From Phenylobacterium sp. CCH9-H3 (lineage in GTDB: Bacteria > Pseudomonadota > Alphaproteobacteria > Caulobacterales > Caulobacteraceae): a stretch of DNA of 64,000 nt. The notes beneath the pieces were generated by a model. It did no database searches. It saw only the letters and a program-made list of their open reading frames with translations, and was not told where the DNA came from. The stretch lies in contig NZ_LSJI01000011.1 of the NCBI RefSeq assembly GCF_001557235.1, positions 1 through 64,000 of the forward strand. The letters are read 5' to 3'. The position numbers were made by a program, and so were the translations under genes. Each line of letters opens with the position of its first letter. The first letter of the stretch is position 1. This document shows positions 45,422 through 57,158 of the stretch, piece by piece.

Positions 45422-46590
45422 TGCGACGCCCCGCGGCCCTCGATGCGGACGATGTCGACCAGCACGTCGCCCTGGACCAGGTGCATCAGATCGTAGCGGT
45501 CGAGGGTGGGGTCGATGTGGCCCGGCGCCAGGGCCACGCGCTCGCCGCGCGCGACGGGCTCGCCGGCGGGCCGGCTGATCATGCCGTGCTCGTCGCCGAA
45601 GAAGCGATAGGCGCAGGCCGCGAACTTGGGGGTTAGCGGCTGGGGCATGGGGCCTTCGGTGGAGAAGGCCTTCAGCCCCGCGTCGAGTGTCACCCACTTC
45701 GGATGGTTGGCGCTGATCACCGTGGCGACGATGGTGGCGGCCTGTTCGAAGGCGCCGTCGGGATCGTCCTTCAGCGCGTCGCGGTACTCCTTGTCCATGA
45801 AGGCGTAGGAGCCAGGCTGGACCTCGTTCAGCACGCCCTGGGCGGCATCGGCGGCGAAGGTGCCCGTGCCGCCGCCGGTGACGACCTCGACGGTTCCGCC
45901 GGCCGCGCGGATGGCGGCGATGGCGGCCTGCAGCGCCTTCATCCCCTCGGCGGCGGCCGCGGCGCGGGCGTTGGCCCCCTGGATGTGCTGCCAGCCTCCG
46001 CCATACCCCTGGACGCCGAGCAGCTTCAGGTTCGGCTGGGCGAGGACCGCCCGCGCCACGGCGGCGGCCTGATCGGCGTCGTGGCAGCCGGTCCGGCCCA
46101 TGCCCACGTCGATGTCGATCACCACCTGGATGGTCCCTTGCGCCGCAGCGCCCAGTTCGGCGGCGGCGTCGGGGTGGTCCACGACGATCCGGAAGTCCGG
46201 CAGATCCGCCGCCAGGCGGGCCGCGCGGGCGGCGTTGGCGGTTCCGGCGATGGGGGAGGTGACCAGGATCTGGCCCACGCCTGCGGCGGCCAGCGCCTCG
46301 GCCTCGGCCAGCTTGGCGCAGCAGACCCCCGCGGCGCCCGCGGCGATCTGGCGGCGGGCGAGGGCGGCGGTCTTGTGGGACTTGGCGTGGGGCCGCAGCG
46401 CCAAGCCGACCTGCGCCGCCCGCCGCGCCATCTTGGCGACGTTGCGGTCGAAGGCGTCGAGATCCAGGACCGCGGCGGGCGTGGGGATCAGGTCCGCGGA
46501 GCCCGGCTCGCCCAGGTGCGCCAGGGCGAAGGCTACATGCGGCCGCGCGGCGAGGGGGCCCAAGCGGTCGCGGACGGCGTCTCGGTTCAT
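45418..46590 (-). CDS. PLP-dependent D-amino-acid enzyme (DSD1/D-threonine aldolase family)
   Basis: 390 residues. An alanine-racemase-like barrel with the PLP Lys in RPHAKSHK (K70), and a C-terminal DSD1 beta domain with the FFGDEHGMI metal site. Members are D-serine dehydratases or D-threonine/3-hydroxyaspartate aldolases that need Mn or Zn. The gene heads the operon with the oxidoreductase and DUF1905 genes. Which reaction cannot be chosen from sequence alone. Confidence 0.88.
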   Translation of the reverse strand: MNRDAVRDRLGPLAARPHVAFALAHLGEPGSADLIPTPAAVLDLDAFDRNVAKMARRAAQVGLALRPHAKSHKTAALARRQIAAGAAGVCCAKLAEAEALAAAGVGQILVTSPIAGTANAARAARLAADLPDFRIVVDHPDAAAELGAAAQGTIQVVIDIDVGMGRTGCHDADQAAAVARAVLAQPNLKLLGVQGYGGGWQHIQGANARAAAAAEGMKALQAAIAAIRAAGGTVEVVTGGGTGTFAADAAQGVLNEVQPGSYAFMDKEYRDALKDDPDGAFEQAATIVATVISANHPKWVTLDAGLKAFSTEGPMPQPLTPKFAACAYRFFGDEHGMISRPAGEPVARGERVALAPGHIDPTLDRYDLMHLVQGDVLVDIVRIEGRGASQ

Positions 46591-46638
46591 GTCAGCCCCT
46601 TGGAACTCGCCGCGACCGCCCGATCTCGAAACGCCGCC

Positions 46639-48834
<2,196 letters not shown>

Positions 48835-48881
48835 GGCGCGCCTTCTAGCGGGACTCTCCGGCGTGCGCGAGGGGGCGGGCG

Positions 48882-50135
48882 TCAGTCGCCGCCCATCTGG
48901 AACACCTGGGGCAGCAGGACGAAGGCGGTCAGCACCAGGCCCAGCGCCGGCCAGCGCCACCAGCCCATGCCGACCCACGCGCGGGCAAGGACGGCGCGCA
49001 GGCTCCCGGGGCGCCGTTCGGCCCGCAGCAGCCGCAGGCTGTAGATCGCCACGCCCGAGACCGAGAGGCCGGTAAGGAGGGCTCCGAACAGGAACCAGAC
49101 GATCTTGGTCGGCAGGCCGCCCCAGGTCCCGAAGTGCAGCGGGTCGGCCATTTCGGAGATGCGCTGGTGGACGGAGAGCTCGCGGCCGTCGGCGACCAGG
49201 CGGGCCTGGCCGGTCGCCGCCTCAGTCCAGACGCTGTTGGCGCGCGGTCGGACCAGGATCGCCTCGTCCTGGCCCTGGAAGACGAAGGCGCCGGACTTTG
49301 CCGTCGGGAAAGCGATGTGCTCGATCCGCAGGTCGGGATTGGCGGCCCGGGCGGCGGCGAGACTGGCGGGCAGCCGGGCCGCGATCTCAGAGGAGGAGAG
49401 CCGGGCCGCTTCGACCTTGGCGCGCGGCAGGGGGGGCGCCTTCAGGCCCGTGCTCTCGGCCAGGTACCAGACGCCGGTCAGAATCATCAGCACGACGAAC
49501 CACAGGGTCCACACGCCCGCCAGGCGGTGGAAGTCCCCGAAAGCGGTGCGTGCGTCGGTGAAGCGGATCGGGCGGAAGAAGCCGCGCCACCACTTCTTGT
49601 AGACCACGAACGAGGTGAGCAGGCTGATCAGCAGCAGCACCGCCAGGGACGAGACGATGGGCACGCCCCACTTCACCGGCATCATCAGGTGGCGATGCAT
49701 GTTGCGAAAGATCCGCTTGGCGCCCACCCAGTGGCCATCGCCCTGAACCACGCCGGTGGTGGGATGGGCATAGACGAAGGCGCGGCCGCCTCCCGGCAGC
49801 AGAATGGTCGCGGTGACCGCGAAGCCGCGATCCGGCGGCGCATCCAGGTTGGCGATCTTCGCGTCCGGCGCGTGGCGGGCCACGTTCCGGGCCACCGCGG
49901 CCCAGTCCACCGGCCCCTCAACGGTGGTCGGGTCCACCCGCATCGCCGGCCGCAGCACCCAGTCGATCTCGTTGGAGAAGACGGCGATGGTTCCCGTCAG
50001 GAACACGAAGCTGAGCAGGATCGCCAGCTTCAGTCCCACCCACTGGTGGACCGCCCACCAGAGGCGGGCGGCCTTGGGCTTGCCGCGCCGAACCGCCGGC
50101 GCGGCGCCGATGCGGGGGCCGGCGGCGTCTACCAC
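48882..50135 (-). CDS. PepSY-associated membrane protein (siderophore-reductase type)
   Basis: 417 residues, GTG start. Four membrane helices, the first after a basic N-terminus ([38 protein letters not shown]), with two PepSY-like periplasmic stretches. Proteins of this type accompany TonB siderophore receptors and may release iron by reduction in the periplasm (FoxB-like). The start overlaps the receptor stop by 7 bp, so translation is coupled. Confidence 0.88.
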   Translation of the reverse strand: MVDAAGPRIGAAPAVRRGKPKAARLWWAVHQWVGLKLAILLSFVFLTGTIAVFSNEIDWVLRPAMRVDPTTVEGPVDWAAVARNVARHAPDAKIANLDAPPDRGFAVTATILLPGGGRAFVYAHPTTGVVQGDGHWVGAKRIFRNMHRHLMMPVKWGVPIVSSLAVLLLISLLTSFVVYKKWWRGFFRPIRFTDARTAFGDFHRLAGVWTLWFVVLMILTGVWYLAESTGLKAPPLPRAKVEAARLSSSEIAARLPASLAAARAANPDLRIEHIAFPTAKSGAFVFQGQDEAILVRPRANSVWTEAATGQARLVADGRELSVHQRISEMADPLHFGTWGGLPTKIVWFLFGALLTGLSVSGVAIYSLRLLRAERRPGSLRAVLARAWVGMGWWRWPALGLVLTAFVLLPQVFQMGGD

Positions 50136-52249
50136 TGGCGCGACAGCTCCAGGAACACCGAGCGCGGGGCGCCGGGGAAATGGCCCGTGCGGTCAATGAA
50201 GCCCGACGCGGCGTAGGTCTCGTCCAGCAGATTGTTGATCCGCAGCAGGGCCTGCCACGGCCCGCGGGTGTAGATCACCGAGGCGTCGAAGATGGTGTAG
50301 GGCCGCACCTTCTGGCCGCTGATCGAGGTGCGGACGTCCACGTAGTCGCCACCCAGCGCCACGGCCAGGCCCAGGTCCGGAAACTGGTATCGGGTCCAGA
50401 AGCCGAACTTGTTCTCCGGCGCGTTGGCGAAGCGATCGCCAACGGCATTGGACAGCACCGTGCGGCCGTTGTCCTCGGTGATGCGCGTGTCGTTGTAGGC
50501 GTAGGACGCGGTCAGCACCCAGTTGGGCGTGACGTCGGCCGAGACGTCGAACTCGACGCCCTTGGAGGTGATCTCGCCGAAAGCGACCTGGTCGTTCACG
50601 CCGTCGCCGTCCACATCGCCCCGGGGGTCGGCCTGAAGGATATTGGTGCGGACGATGTGATAGATGGCGGTGGTGGTCTGGATGCGGCCGCCCAGCAGCT
50701 CGGTCTTCACGCCGCCTTCGAACATCTCGCCCTCGGTGGGGGCGAAGGGGCCGCCGGCCAGAGGCGTCTGGCTGCTCGCCGACTGCGGCTCGAAGCTCTG
50801 GGCCCATTGGCCGTAGAGCGAGACATCCGGGCGCAGGCGGTAGACCAGCCCGGCGCGCCAGGTGAGGGAATCGTCCTCGAAGCGCGCCGCGCCGGTGTCG
50901 TCCTCGAACTCATCGTAGCGCGCGCCGACGGTGGCGATCAGCTGGCCCACCGTGGCCTCGTAGAGCAGGTAGCCGCCCATCCGCTTCTGGTCGGTGAAGG
51001 TGCGCGTGAAGGCGGGCAGGGCGTAGGTCGAGGTCGAGACCACGCCGTACACCGGATTCAACAGGCTGAGCGGCGGCGGGAAGCCCGCGCGGACGGTGGT
51101 CCCGCCCGTGAGGTTGCGGTTGTCCAGGGTGGCGTCCTGCTTGAACCAGTCGCCGCCGAAGAGGACCCGGCTTTCCACGGCGCCCACCTCGCCCGACCAG
51201 ACGCCGTTGAAACCCAGCGACCAGTAGTCCTGCTTGCGGATCTGGTCGCGGAACTGGCGGCGGGTGGAATCGACCACGCCGTCGCCGTTGGAATCGAACA
51301 GGCCCTGGGGCTCGTGATACTGCTGGGTCTCCAGGCTGTTGCTGAAGCGGATCCCGGCGCTGAGGGTCAGGCTGTCGGTCGGCTGGAGGTTCACGAGCGC
51401 CTGCAGCACGTCGGCCTCCAGGTTCAGGAAGTCGGTCGGCTCGTTGTGATTCCAGCGACGGTCGGCGAGGAACCGGCCGGTGGCGTCCACTGGCACGCCG
51501 CGCAGGCGGTTGGCGGGGAGGTCCTGTTCGTAGCGGGTGGCCTGCAGCGTCACGTCGCCCCGCTCGAATTCGTAGCGCAGGCCGCCATCCAGGATCAGAA
51601 CCTCGTTGCCGGCGCCGCGGCGGGGGCCGTTCTGGTCCTCGTAGAACACGCCGGCGCGCGCGCTCAGCCCGCTGACCGGCAGGGCGCCGTTGATCTCGGC
51701 CGAGGCGCCCTTGCGGCCCTCGGTCCCATAGACGCCGGCCACCCGGGCCGAGAACATCTCGCTGGGCTTCTTGGTGACGTAGTTGAACAGGCCGCCGGGG
51801 GCGCCCGGGCCATACAGCATGCCGGCGGGGCCCTTCAGGAACTCCAGGCGCTCGACGTTGAAGAGCTGCGGCACCGAGAAGCCGGCGTAGGGGTCGCCGC
51901 GCAGGCCGTCGAAGAAGATCTCCTCCTGCCGGAAGCCCCGCGCGGTGACGCCGGCGTAGGAGAAGAAGCTGACCCCCGAGATGTTGCGGTAGAGGTCCTG
52001 GGCGTCGCGTGCGCCCTGGTCGCGGATCAGCTCCGCATTGATCACCTGGACGGTCTGGCTCGACTCCAGCGGCTCGGTGGGCAGACGGCCGACGGTGACC
52101 TCCTCGACCCGGTACAGCTTCTGGGCGCGTCCCGTGACCACGATCTCGTCTACGGCCGGCGCGGCCGCATCGTCGGCGGCGAGGGCGACGCCCCCGTCCA
52201 GGACCGAGATGGACGTGGCGGCGAACAGCGCCGCGCGAAGCTTACTCAT
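50129..52249 (-). CDS. TonB-dependent siderophore receptor
   Basis: 706 residues from the ATG at 52249. Signal peptide to about residue 25 (GGVALAA), TonB-box region VDEIVVTGRAQKLYRVEEVTVG, plug with LFNVERLEFLKGPAGMLYGPGAPGGLFNYVTKKP, and a barrel ending LSRQW (aromatic end). The plug motifs are those of FhuA/FpvA-like ferric-siderophore receptors. Together with the PepSY protein it forms an iron-uptake operon behind a Fur-like site. Confidence 0.94.
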   Translation of the reverse strand: MSKLRAALFAATSISVLDGGVALAADDAAAPAVDEIVVTGRAQKLYRVEEVTVGRLPTEPLESSQTVQVINAELIRDQGARDAQDLYRNISGVSFFSYAGVTARGFRQEEIFFDGLRGDPYAGFSVPQLFNVERLEFLKGPAGMLYGPGAPGGLFNYVTKKPSEMFSARVAGVYGTEGRKGASAEINGALPVSGLSARAGVFYEDQNGPRRGAGNEVLILDGGLRYEFERGDVTLQATRYEQDLPANRLRGVPVDATGRFLADRRWNHNEPTDFLNLEADVLQALVNLQPTDSLTLSAGIRFSNSLETQQYHEPQGLFDSNGDGVVDSTRRQFRDQIRKQDYWSLGFNGVWSGEVGAVESRVLFGGDWFKQDATLDNRNLTGGTTVRAGFPPPLSLLNPVYGVVSTSTYALPAFTRTFTDQKRMGGYLLYEATVGQLIATVGARYDEFEDDTGAARFEDDSLTWRAGLVYRLRPDVSLYGQWAQSFEPQSASSQTPLAGGPFAPTEGEMFEGGVKTELLGGRIQTTTAIYHIVRTNILQADPRGDVDGDGVNDQVAFGEITSKGVEFDVSADVTPNWVLTASYAYNDTRITEDNGRTVLSNAVGDRFANAPENKFGFWTRYQFPDLGLAVALGGDYVDVRTSISGQKVRPYTIFDASVIYTRGPWQALLRINNLLDETYAASGFIDRTGHFPGAPRSVFLELSRQW

Positions 52250-52277
52250 CAAGGCAACCCCCTACTGCGAATGCGTC

Positions 52278-52292
52278 TGCAAATCACTCGCA
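52278..52292 (-). promoter_or_regulatory. Candidate Fur box
   Basis: TGCAAATCACTCGCA is a 7-1-7 imperfect palindrome (two mismatches), 28 bp before the siderophore receptor start. It matches the TGCNAAT/ATTNGCA style of Fur sites in alphaproteobacteria as I recall them. Iron repression of the operon is the expected consequence. Confidence 0.5.
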
Positions 52293-52324
52293 ACTAGGTC
52301 GTTGTCAAGCTGGGCCTGCGCCGG

Positions 52325-53098
52325 TCAGCGGGTCTGGCCCCCGTCCACAGGCACGACGGCGCCGGTGACGAAGCTGGCCAGGGGGCTCATCAGGAAGGCG
52401 GCGACGGCGCCGATCTCCTCCGGACGGCCGAAGCGGTTGAGGGGCACCTCGCGCTTGATCCAGCGGGTCCAGGCTTCGGCGCGCGGACCCGTGGCGTTGG
52501 CCTCCCAGGATCCGCCGGGGAAGATGATGTTGCCGGGGGCGATGGCGTTGACGCGCACGTTCTTCGGGCCGGCGATCCGCGCCAGCTCCTTGGTCAGGTG
52601 GTTCATCCCCGCCTTGGCCGTGCCGTAGGTCAGCGGCGTGCCCAGCGCGCCCAGGCCGGCGATGGAGCTGATCAGCAGCACGGAACCGTCGCCGCGGGGC
52701 GTCATCCGGCGCAGGGCCGCGCGGGCGAGGCGCCAGGCGGAGTCGAGGTTCTGGGTGAAGCCGGCGTCCCAGGTCTCGTCGTCCACCTCGAAGCCGGGCG
52801 GGCAGGGGTGCAGGCCGACATTGGCGACCGCGCCGAAGATCGGGCCGAGCTCGTCCTCGGCGCGGGCGACCGCGTCCTCGATGACCTTGGTGTCCCGCAT
52901 GTCGCCGGAGATCGCGAGCAGCCGGTCGGCGCCGTAGGCTTCGGCGAGGCGGGCGCGGGTTTCCTCCAGCGCTTCGGCGCCGCGGGCGGTGATGGCGAGC
53001 TTGGCGCCCTCCGCCAGGCAGGCCTCCACGATGCCCAGCCCGATGCCGCGGCTGGCGCCGGCGACGAAGATGACCTTGCCGTCCAGTTGCAGGTGCAT
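52325..53098 (-). CDS. Short-chain dehydrogenase/reductase
   Basis: 257 residues. Cofactor motif GASRGIGLG near residue 14, the NAG-like ANVG, catalytic Ser in LLISSIAGLG, and YGTAKAG (Tyr-x3-Lys). A classical SDR using NAD(P)(H). It is 8 bp downstream of the phosphotransferase gene, so the two probably act in one pathway on an acyl-CoA or hydroxy-acid substrate (inference). Confidence 0.92.
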   Translation of the reverse strand: MHLQLDGKVIFVAGASRGIGLGIVEACLAEGAKLAITARGAEALEETRARLAEAYGADRLLAISGDMRDTKVIEDAVARAEDELGPIFGAVANVGLHPCPPGFEVDDETWDAGFTQNLDSAWRLARAALRRMTPRGDGSVLLISSIAGLGALGTPLTYGTAKAGMNHLTKELARIAGPKNVRVNAIAPGNIIFPGGSWEANATGPRAEAWTRWIKREVPLNRFGRPEEIGAVAAFLMSPLASFVTGAVVPVDGGQTR

Positions 53099-53106
53099 GG
53101 GCGCTC

Positions 53107-54159
53107 CTATTCGCGGCCTTCGAGGATCGCCAGCGCCTGTTCGGCCAGCGGCGGGCAGCCGTTGACGGCCTCGCGCTCGCTGGCCAGCACGCCGGCCAGG
53201 GTGCGGGCGTAGACGCCCTGGGAGATCGAGGCCAGGCGGAAGATCGAGAAGGCCATGAGGAACGGCCAGTCCGGAATCTCGCCCCGGCCCGTGCGCCGGC
53301 AGTAGGCGGCCACGTACTCGGCCTCGGTGGGGATGCCGCTGGCCGCCAGGTCGACGCCGTCTAGGCTGCCCCAGCTCGGCGAATGCGAGCGCCAGATGAA
53401 GGCGTTGTAGGCGATGTCGGCCAGCGGATGCCCGATGGTCGAGAGCTCCCAGTCGAGGACGGCGATGATCCGCGGCTCGGTGGGGTGGAACATCACGTTC
53501 TCGAGCCGGTAGTCGCCGTGCGCGATCGACACCGACTGGTCGGCGGGGATGCGGGCCGGCAAGGCCTCGATCAGGGCGTCCATCGCAGGAATCGTCTCGG
53601 TGGCGGCGTCGCGGTACTGGCGGGTCCAGCGGGCCACCTGTCGCTCGAAATAGTTGCCCGGCCGGCCGTAGTCGCCCAGGCCCACGGCCTCGACGTCCAC
53701 CTGATGCAGCTTGGCGAGCGTGGCGTTCAGGTCGTCGTAGATGGCGGCGCGTTCCGGCGGGGTCATGCCGGGCAAGGACGCATCGCGGAAGATCCGGCCT
53801 TCCAGGTAGTCCATGACGTAGAAGGCCGTGCCGATGACCTCGGGGTCCTCACAGAGCGCGCGCATCTTCGGGACCGGGATGTGGCCATCGAGGGCCTTCA
53901 TCACCCGGTACTCCCGGTCCACCTGGTGGGCGCTGGACAGCAGCTGGCCCGGCGGCTTCTTGCGCAGGACGTAGTGGCGGCCGGTCCCGCTGGTCAGCAG
54001 GAAGGTGGGGTTGGACGCGCCGCCCTGGAACTGGCGCACGCGCAGGGTCTCGCCGATCTCCGGCAGTTCGGCCTTGAGCCAGGCGTGGAGCCGGGCTTCG
54101 TCGAAGCGGTGCTTGTCGACGACATCGCGGACGGGAGGATCGGTGGCGGTCGCGGTCAT
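53107..54159 (-). CDS. APH-fold phosphotransferase (ACAD10/LvaA type)
   Basis: 350 residues of aminoglycoside-phosphotransferase fold. Brenner motif SIAHGDYRLENVMFHP and the metal-binding AVLDWELSTIGHPLADIAYN are intact. It resembles the kinase domain of ACAD10/11 and LvaA, which phosphorylate 4-hydroxyacyl-CoAs, more than drug kinases (FQGGASNPTFLLTSG is typical). With the adjacent SDR it suggests hydroxy-acid catabolism. Confidence 0.88.
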   Translation of the reverse strand: MTATATDPPVRDVVDKHRFDEARLHAWLKAELPEIGETLRVRQFQGGASNPTFLLTSGTGRHYVLRKKPPGQLLSSAHQVDREYRVMKALDGHIPVPKMRALCEDPEVIGTAFYVMDYLEGRIFRDASLPGMTPPERAAIYDDLNATLAKLHQVDVEAVGLGDYGRPGNYFERQVARWTRQYRDAATETIPAMDALIEALPARIPADQSVSIAHGDYRLENVMFHPTEPRIIAVLDWELSTIGHPLADIAYNAFIWRSHSPSWGSLDGVDLAASGIPTEAEYVAAYCRRTGRGEIPDWPFLMAFSIFRLASISQGVYARTLAGVLASEREAVNGCPPLAEQALAILEGRE

Positions 54160-54211
54160 GGCCGCCAGACTGACGCGCCGGGCGCCGGGGTCAATCGTGT
54201 CCTAGGGGCAG

Positions 54212-55042
54212 CTACCGGAAGAGCTGGAGCAGGTAGGACGGCTGCTGGTTGGCGATCCGCATGGCCACGATGGCCAGCTGCTGGCGCACCTGCAGCGCCT
54301 GCCAGCGGGCGCTCTCCTTGGCGAGGTCGGCGTCGACGAGGTTGCCGATCCCGGCCTCCAGCGCATCCTGCTGCTTCTCCACGAACTTGAGATGGCTCTC
54401 CAGGCGCTTGGAGCCGGTCCCCAGGCGGGAGATCGCGTTGTTGACGTTCGCCGTGGCCGTCGCGACGTCGGCGACCGAGGTGGGCGTAAAGCTTCCCATC
54501 AGGTCGGCGGGCAGGCCCGAGAGCAGCGCGCCGCTCGTCGACAGGTCCAGGTGGTCGACGTCGATGGTCGAGGTGGCGCTGGTGTTGGCGAGGGCGCGGA
54601 CCCGGTCCGTCGATCCACCACCGGCCAGGAGATTGAGACCCCCGAAGCTGGCGTTCTGGACGGCGGTGTCGATCTGGCGGCGCAGCGCCAGATAGTTTTC
54701 GTTGATCGCGATGCGGGCCGGGTCCGAGGCGGGGTAGTCCGCCGCGGAGACCGCCAGGGCCTTCATCTCGTTCAGCAGTTCGGAGACGGACTCGGCGGCG
54801 GTGATCGCGACGTCGACCACGCCCATGCCGCGCTGAAGCGAGCTCTTGACGGCGTCCAGGCCGCGGACCTCGGCGCGCTGGTTCTGGGCGATGGCCCAGA
54901 TGGCGGGGTTGTCCTTGACGCTGTTGACCTTGCGGCCGGTCGTGATGCGCATCTGCACCTCGGCCATCTCCGCATTGATCGCGTTGAACGTGGCGATGGC
55001 GACCATCGAGCCCACATTCGTATTGATGCTGTTGAACGGCAT
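54212..55042 (-). CDS. Flagellin
   Basis: 276 residues from the ATG at 55042. The N-terminal (MPFNSINTNVGSMVAIATFNAINAEM ... RITTGRKVNSVKDNPAIWAIAQNQRAEVRG) and C-terminal (LVDADLAKESARWQALQVRQQLAIVAMRIANQQPSYLLQLFR) coiled-coil D0/D1 domains are present. The central variable region is very short, as in Caulobacter flagellins. It forms the filament after export by the flagellar type III system. No other flagellar gene is nearby. Confidence 0.94.
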   Translation of the reverse strand: MPFNSINTNVGSMVAIATFNAINAEMAEVQMRITTGRKVNSVKDNPAIWAIAQNQRAEVRGLDAVKSSLQRGMGVVDVAITAAESVSELLNEMKALAVSAADYPASDPARIAINENYLALRRQIDTAVQNASFGGLNLLAGGGSTDRVRALANTSATSTIDVDHLDLSTSGALLSGLPADLMGSFTPTSVADVATATANVNNAISRLGTGSKRLESHLKFVEKQQDALEAGIGNLVDADLAKESARWQALQVRQQLAIVAMRIANQQPSYLLQLFR

Positions 55043-55066
55043 CACGCGACCCAGGAACCTTTCGGG

Positions 55067-55082
55067 ACGGCCCGTGGGCCGT
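55067..55082 (-). promoter_or_regulatory. Inverted repeat in flagellin 5' leader
   Basis: ACGGCCC-GT-GGGCCGT, 25 bp before the flagellin ATG, can form a small hairpin in the mRNA leader. In Caulobacter, FlbT binds the fljK leader to tune flagellin translation; whether this structure plays that part is inference. Confidence 0.35.
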
Positions 55083-55146
55083 GGAGCGTTCTGCCCCACG
55101 GCCAGGATGCACGGTCAGGTTTAGCCAACCGTTACCGCACGCCGTT

Positions 55147-57081
55147 CTATTGCAGCGGAACCACCGGCAGCTCGATGGACGAGGCGGTGTCGCCGGTCAG
55201 GTAGATGCGCTGGGTGGCCTTCCTGTAGTCCGACGGCTTGGCGAAGAAGACGTTGGGCACGAAGGTCTGCGGGTTGCGGTCGTAGAGCGGGAACCAGCTG
55301 GACTGGACCTGGACCATGATCCGGTGCCCCGGCTTGAACACGTGGTTCGTGGGCGGCAGCTCGTAGCGGTACTTCTGCACCTTGCCGGCCGGGATCGGCT
55401 TGGGCGTCTCGAAGCTCTCGCGGTAGCGGCCGCGGAAGATCTCCATGGCCACGCCCAGTTCGTAGCCGCCCATCTGCGGGTCGGACGGCACGGTGTCCGG
55501 ATAGACGTCGATCAGCTTCACGACCCAGTCCGAGTCCGTGCCGGAGGTGGAGGCGAACAGGTTCACCACCGGTTCGCCGGAGATCTTGAGCGGCTCTTTC
55601 AGCGGCTCGGTGACGAAGGTCAGCACGTCGGGGCGGCCGTCCACGTGGCGCTGGTCCGAGGTCAGCCAGAAGCGCCACTGGTCCGGATCGTCCCAGCGCA
55701 CCGGCCGGCGCACGTAGGGGACGGGCTTGGCCGGGTCGGACACGTACTCCTCGTAGGCCCCGCCCTGGGTCGGCTTGTCGAAGGAGAGGCCCAGGCCAGG
55801 CGTCAGGTAGATCGGCTTCATCCCCGCGGCGCAGCCGCTTTCGCAGGCCAGCGGATACTTCTGGAGCCGGTTCCACTCCATGGCGCCGGAATCGAAGATG
55901 AAGACCGGCGGAATGTCCGCCTTGGGGCCGTTCGTCTTCAGATGCTGATCCAGGAACGGCTTCATCACCTTGGTGCGGAACTCGGTGGCCGTGTCGCCGG
56001 GCAGCTTCAGGTTCGGCCCGAGCTGGCGCTGCTCGTAGTTGACCCCGGAGTGCCGCCAGGGGCCCAGCGCCAGGAAGTTCATGTCGTTACCCGCATCCTT
56101 GGCCTCGGTGGCCTGGTAGGCCTTGATGGCGCCGTAGATGTCCTCCTGGTCCCACAGGGCCCCGACCCAGAGGGTGGGCACCTTCAGCGGCTGCTTGGCC
56201 AGGATCTTGTCCAGGGCCTGGCCCTGCCACCACGCGTCGTAGCTCGGATGCTCGCTGATCTTGCGCCAGGCCGGGATCTGGTCGAGGCCTGCGGCTTTGG
56301 CGTAGTCGCCCGCCGAGCCGGCGCGCAGGAAGTTGTCGTAGTCGTCGAAGCCCTGGCGCGGGATGTCGTCGCCTTCGCCCTTCACCGTCATCTGGCTGGT
56401 GAACCAGTCGAAGTTGATCATCCGGAACGCGCCGTTCTGGAACCAGTCGTCGCCCATCCAGCCGTCGACCATGGGGCTCTGCGGCACGGCGGCCTTCAGC
56501 GCGGGGTGCGGATTGATCAGGGCCATGGCCGAGGTGAAGCCGGGATAGGACGAGCCGGTGATCCCGACGCGGCCGTTGCTCTCCTTCAGGTTCTTCACCA
56601 GCCAGTCGATGGTGTCGTAGGCGTCGGTGGAGTGGTCGACGTCGGTGCTGTTCAGCGGGCCGCGCAGGGGCCGGTTCAGGACGTAGTCGCCCTCCGAGCC
56701 GTACTTGCCGCGGACGTCCTGGTAGACCCGGATGTAGCCGTCGGCGAGGAAGGGCTCGTCCACCTGCTGGCCGGTGGCGGCGGCGTGCGGCGAGAGCGCC
56801 CGCTGGGCCGCGCGCTTGGCGTTGTAAGGCGTCCGGGTCAGCAGGATCGGCGCGTCCTTGGCCCCCTTGGGGATGATCATCACCGTGTAGAGCTTGGTCC
56901 CGTCGCGCATGGGGACCATTTCGACCCGCTTGACGTAGTCGTAGGCCGCGGTCGGCCACTGGAAGTCCTTGGCGATGTCCGGCGTCATCGTCGGCGTGGG
57001 CGCCTGGGCGGCGGCCGGGGCGAACGACAGGGCGAGCGCGGCGCAGGCGGCGGCGCTTCGAAGCAGAAGTTTGAAGGTCAT
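55147..57081 (-). CDS. CocE/NonD family hydrolase (X-Pro dipeptidyl-peptidase S15 type)
   Basis: 644 residues from the ATG at 57081. Signal peptide of about 27 residues (LSFAPAAAQA). An alpha/beta-hydrolase domain has the nucleophile in GSSYPG (S178), then a helical cap and a C-terminal jelly-roll (PEPLKEPLKISGEPVVNLFASTSGTDSDWVVKLIDVYPD). Members hydrolyse acyl esters, beta-lactam side chains or X-Pro peptides. Probably periplasmic; substrate not deducible. Confidence 0.92.
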   Translation of the reverse strand: MTFKLLLRSAAACAALALSFAPAAAQAPTPTMTPDIAKDFQWPTAAYDYVKRVEMVPMRDGTKLYTVMIIPKGAKDAPILLTRTPYNAKRAAQRALSPHAAATGQQVDEPFLADGYIRVYQDVRGKYGSEGDYVLNRPLRGPLNSTDVDHSTDAYDTIDWLVKNLKESNGRVGITGSSYPGFTSAMALINPHPALKAAVPQSPMVDGWMGDDWFQNGAFRMINFDWFTSQMTVKGEGDDIPRQGFDDYDNFLRAGSAGDYAKAAGLDQIPAWRKISEHPSYDAWWQGQALDKILAKQPLKVPTLWVGALWDQEDIYGAIKAYQATEAKDAGNDMNFLALGPWRHSGVNYEQRQLGPNLKLPGDTATEFRTKVMKPFLDQHLKTNGPKADIPPVFIFDSGAMEWNRLQKYPLACESGCAAGMKPIYLTPGLGLSFDKPTQGGAYEEYVSDPAKPVPYVRRPVRWDDPDQWRFWLTSDQRHVDGRPDVLTFVTEPLKEPLKISGEPVVNLFASTSGTDSDWVVKLIDVYPDTVPSDPQMGGYELGVAMEIFRGRYRESFETPKPIPAGKVQKYRYELPPTNHVFKPGHRIMVQVQSSWFPLYDRNPQTFVPNVFFAKPSDYRKATQRIYLTGDTASSIELPVVPLQ

Positions 57082-57158
57082 GCGGATCCTCGGGGAGTCG
57101 TGGCGTGACCTTAGGGCCGGATCCCCGTGAGCCGCAATTCCGCCGCGACGGGCGGTCC

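Noticed and set aside
55043..55146. Sigma-54 promoter for the flagellin gene
   Set aside because: No GG-N10-GC pair with the usual flanking bases was found upstream of the ATG; TGGCCGTGGGGC is not a good match.
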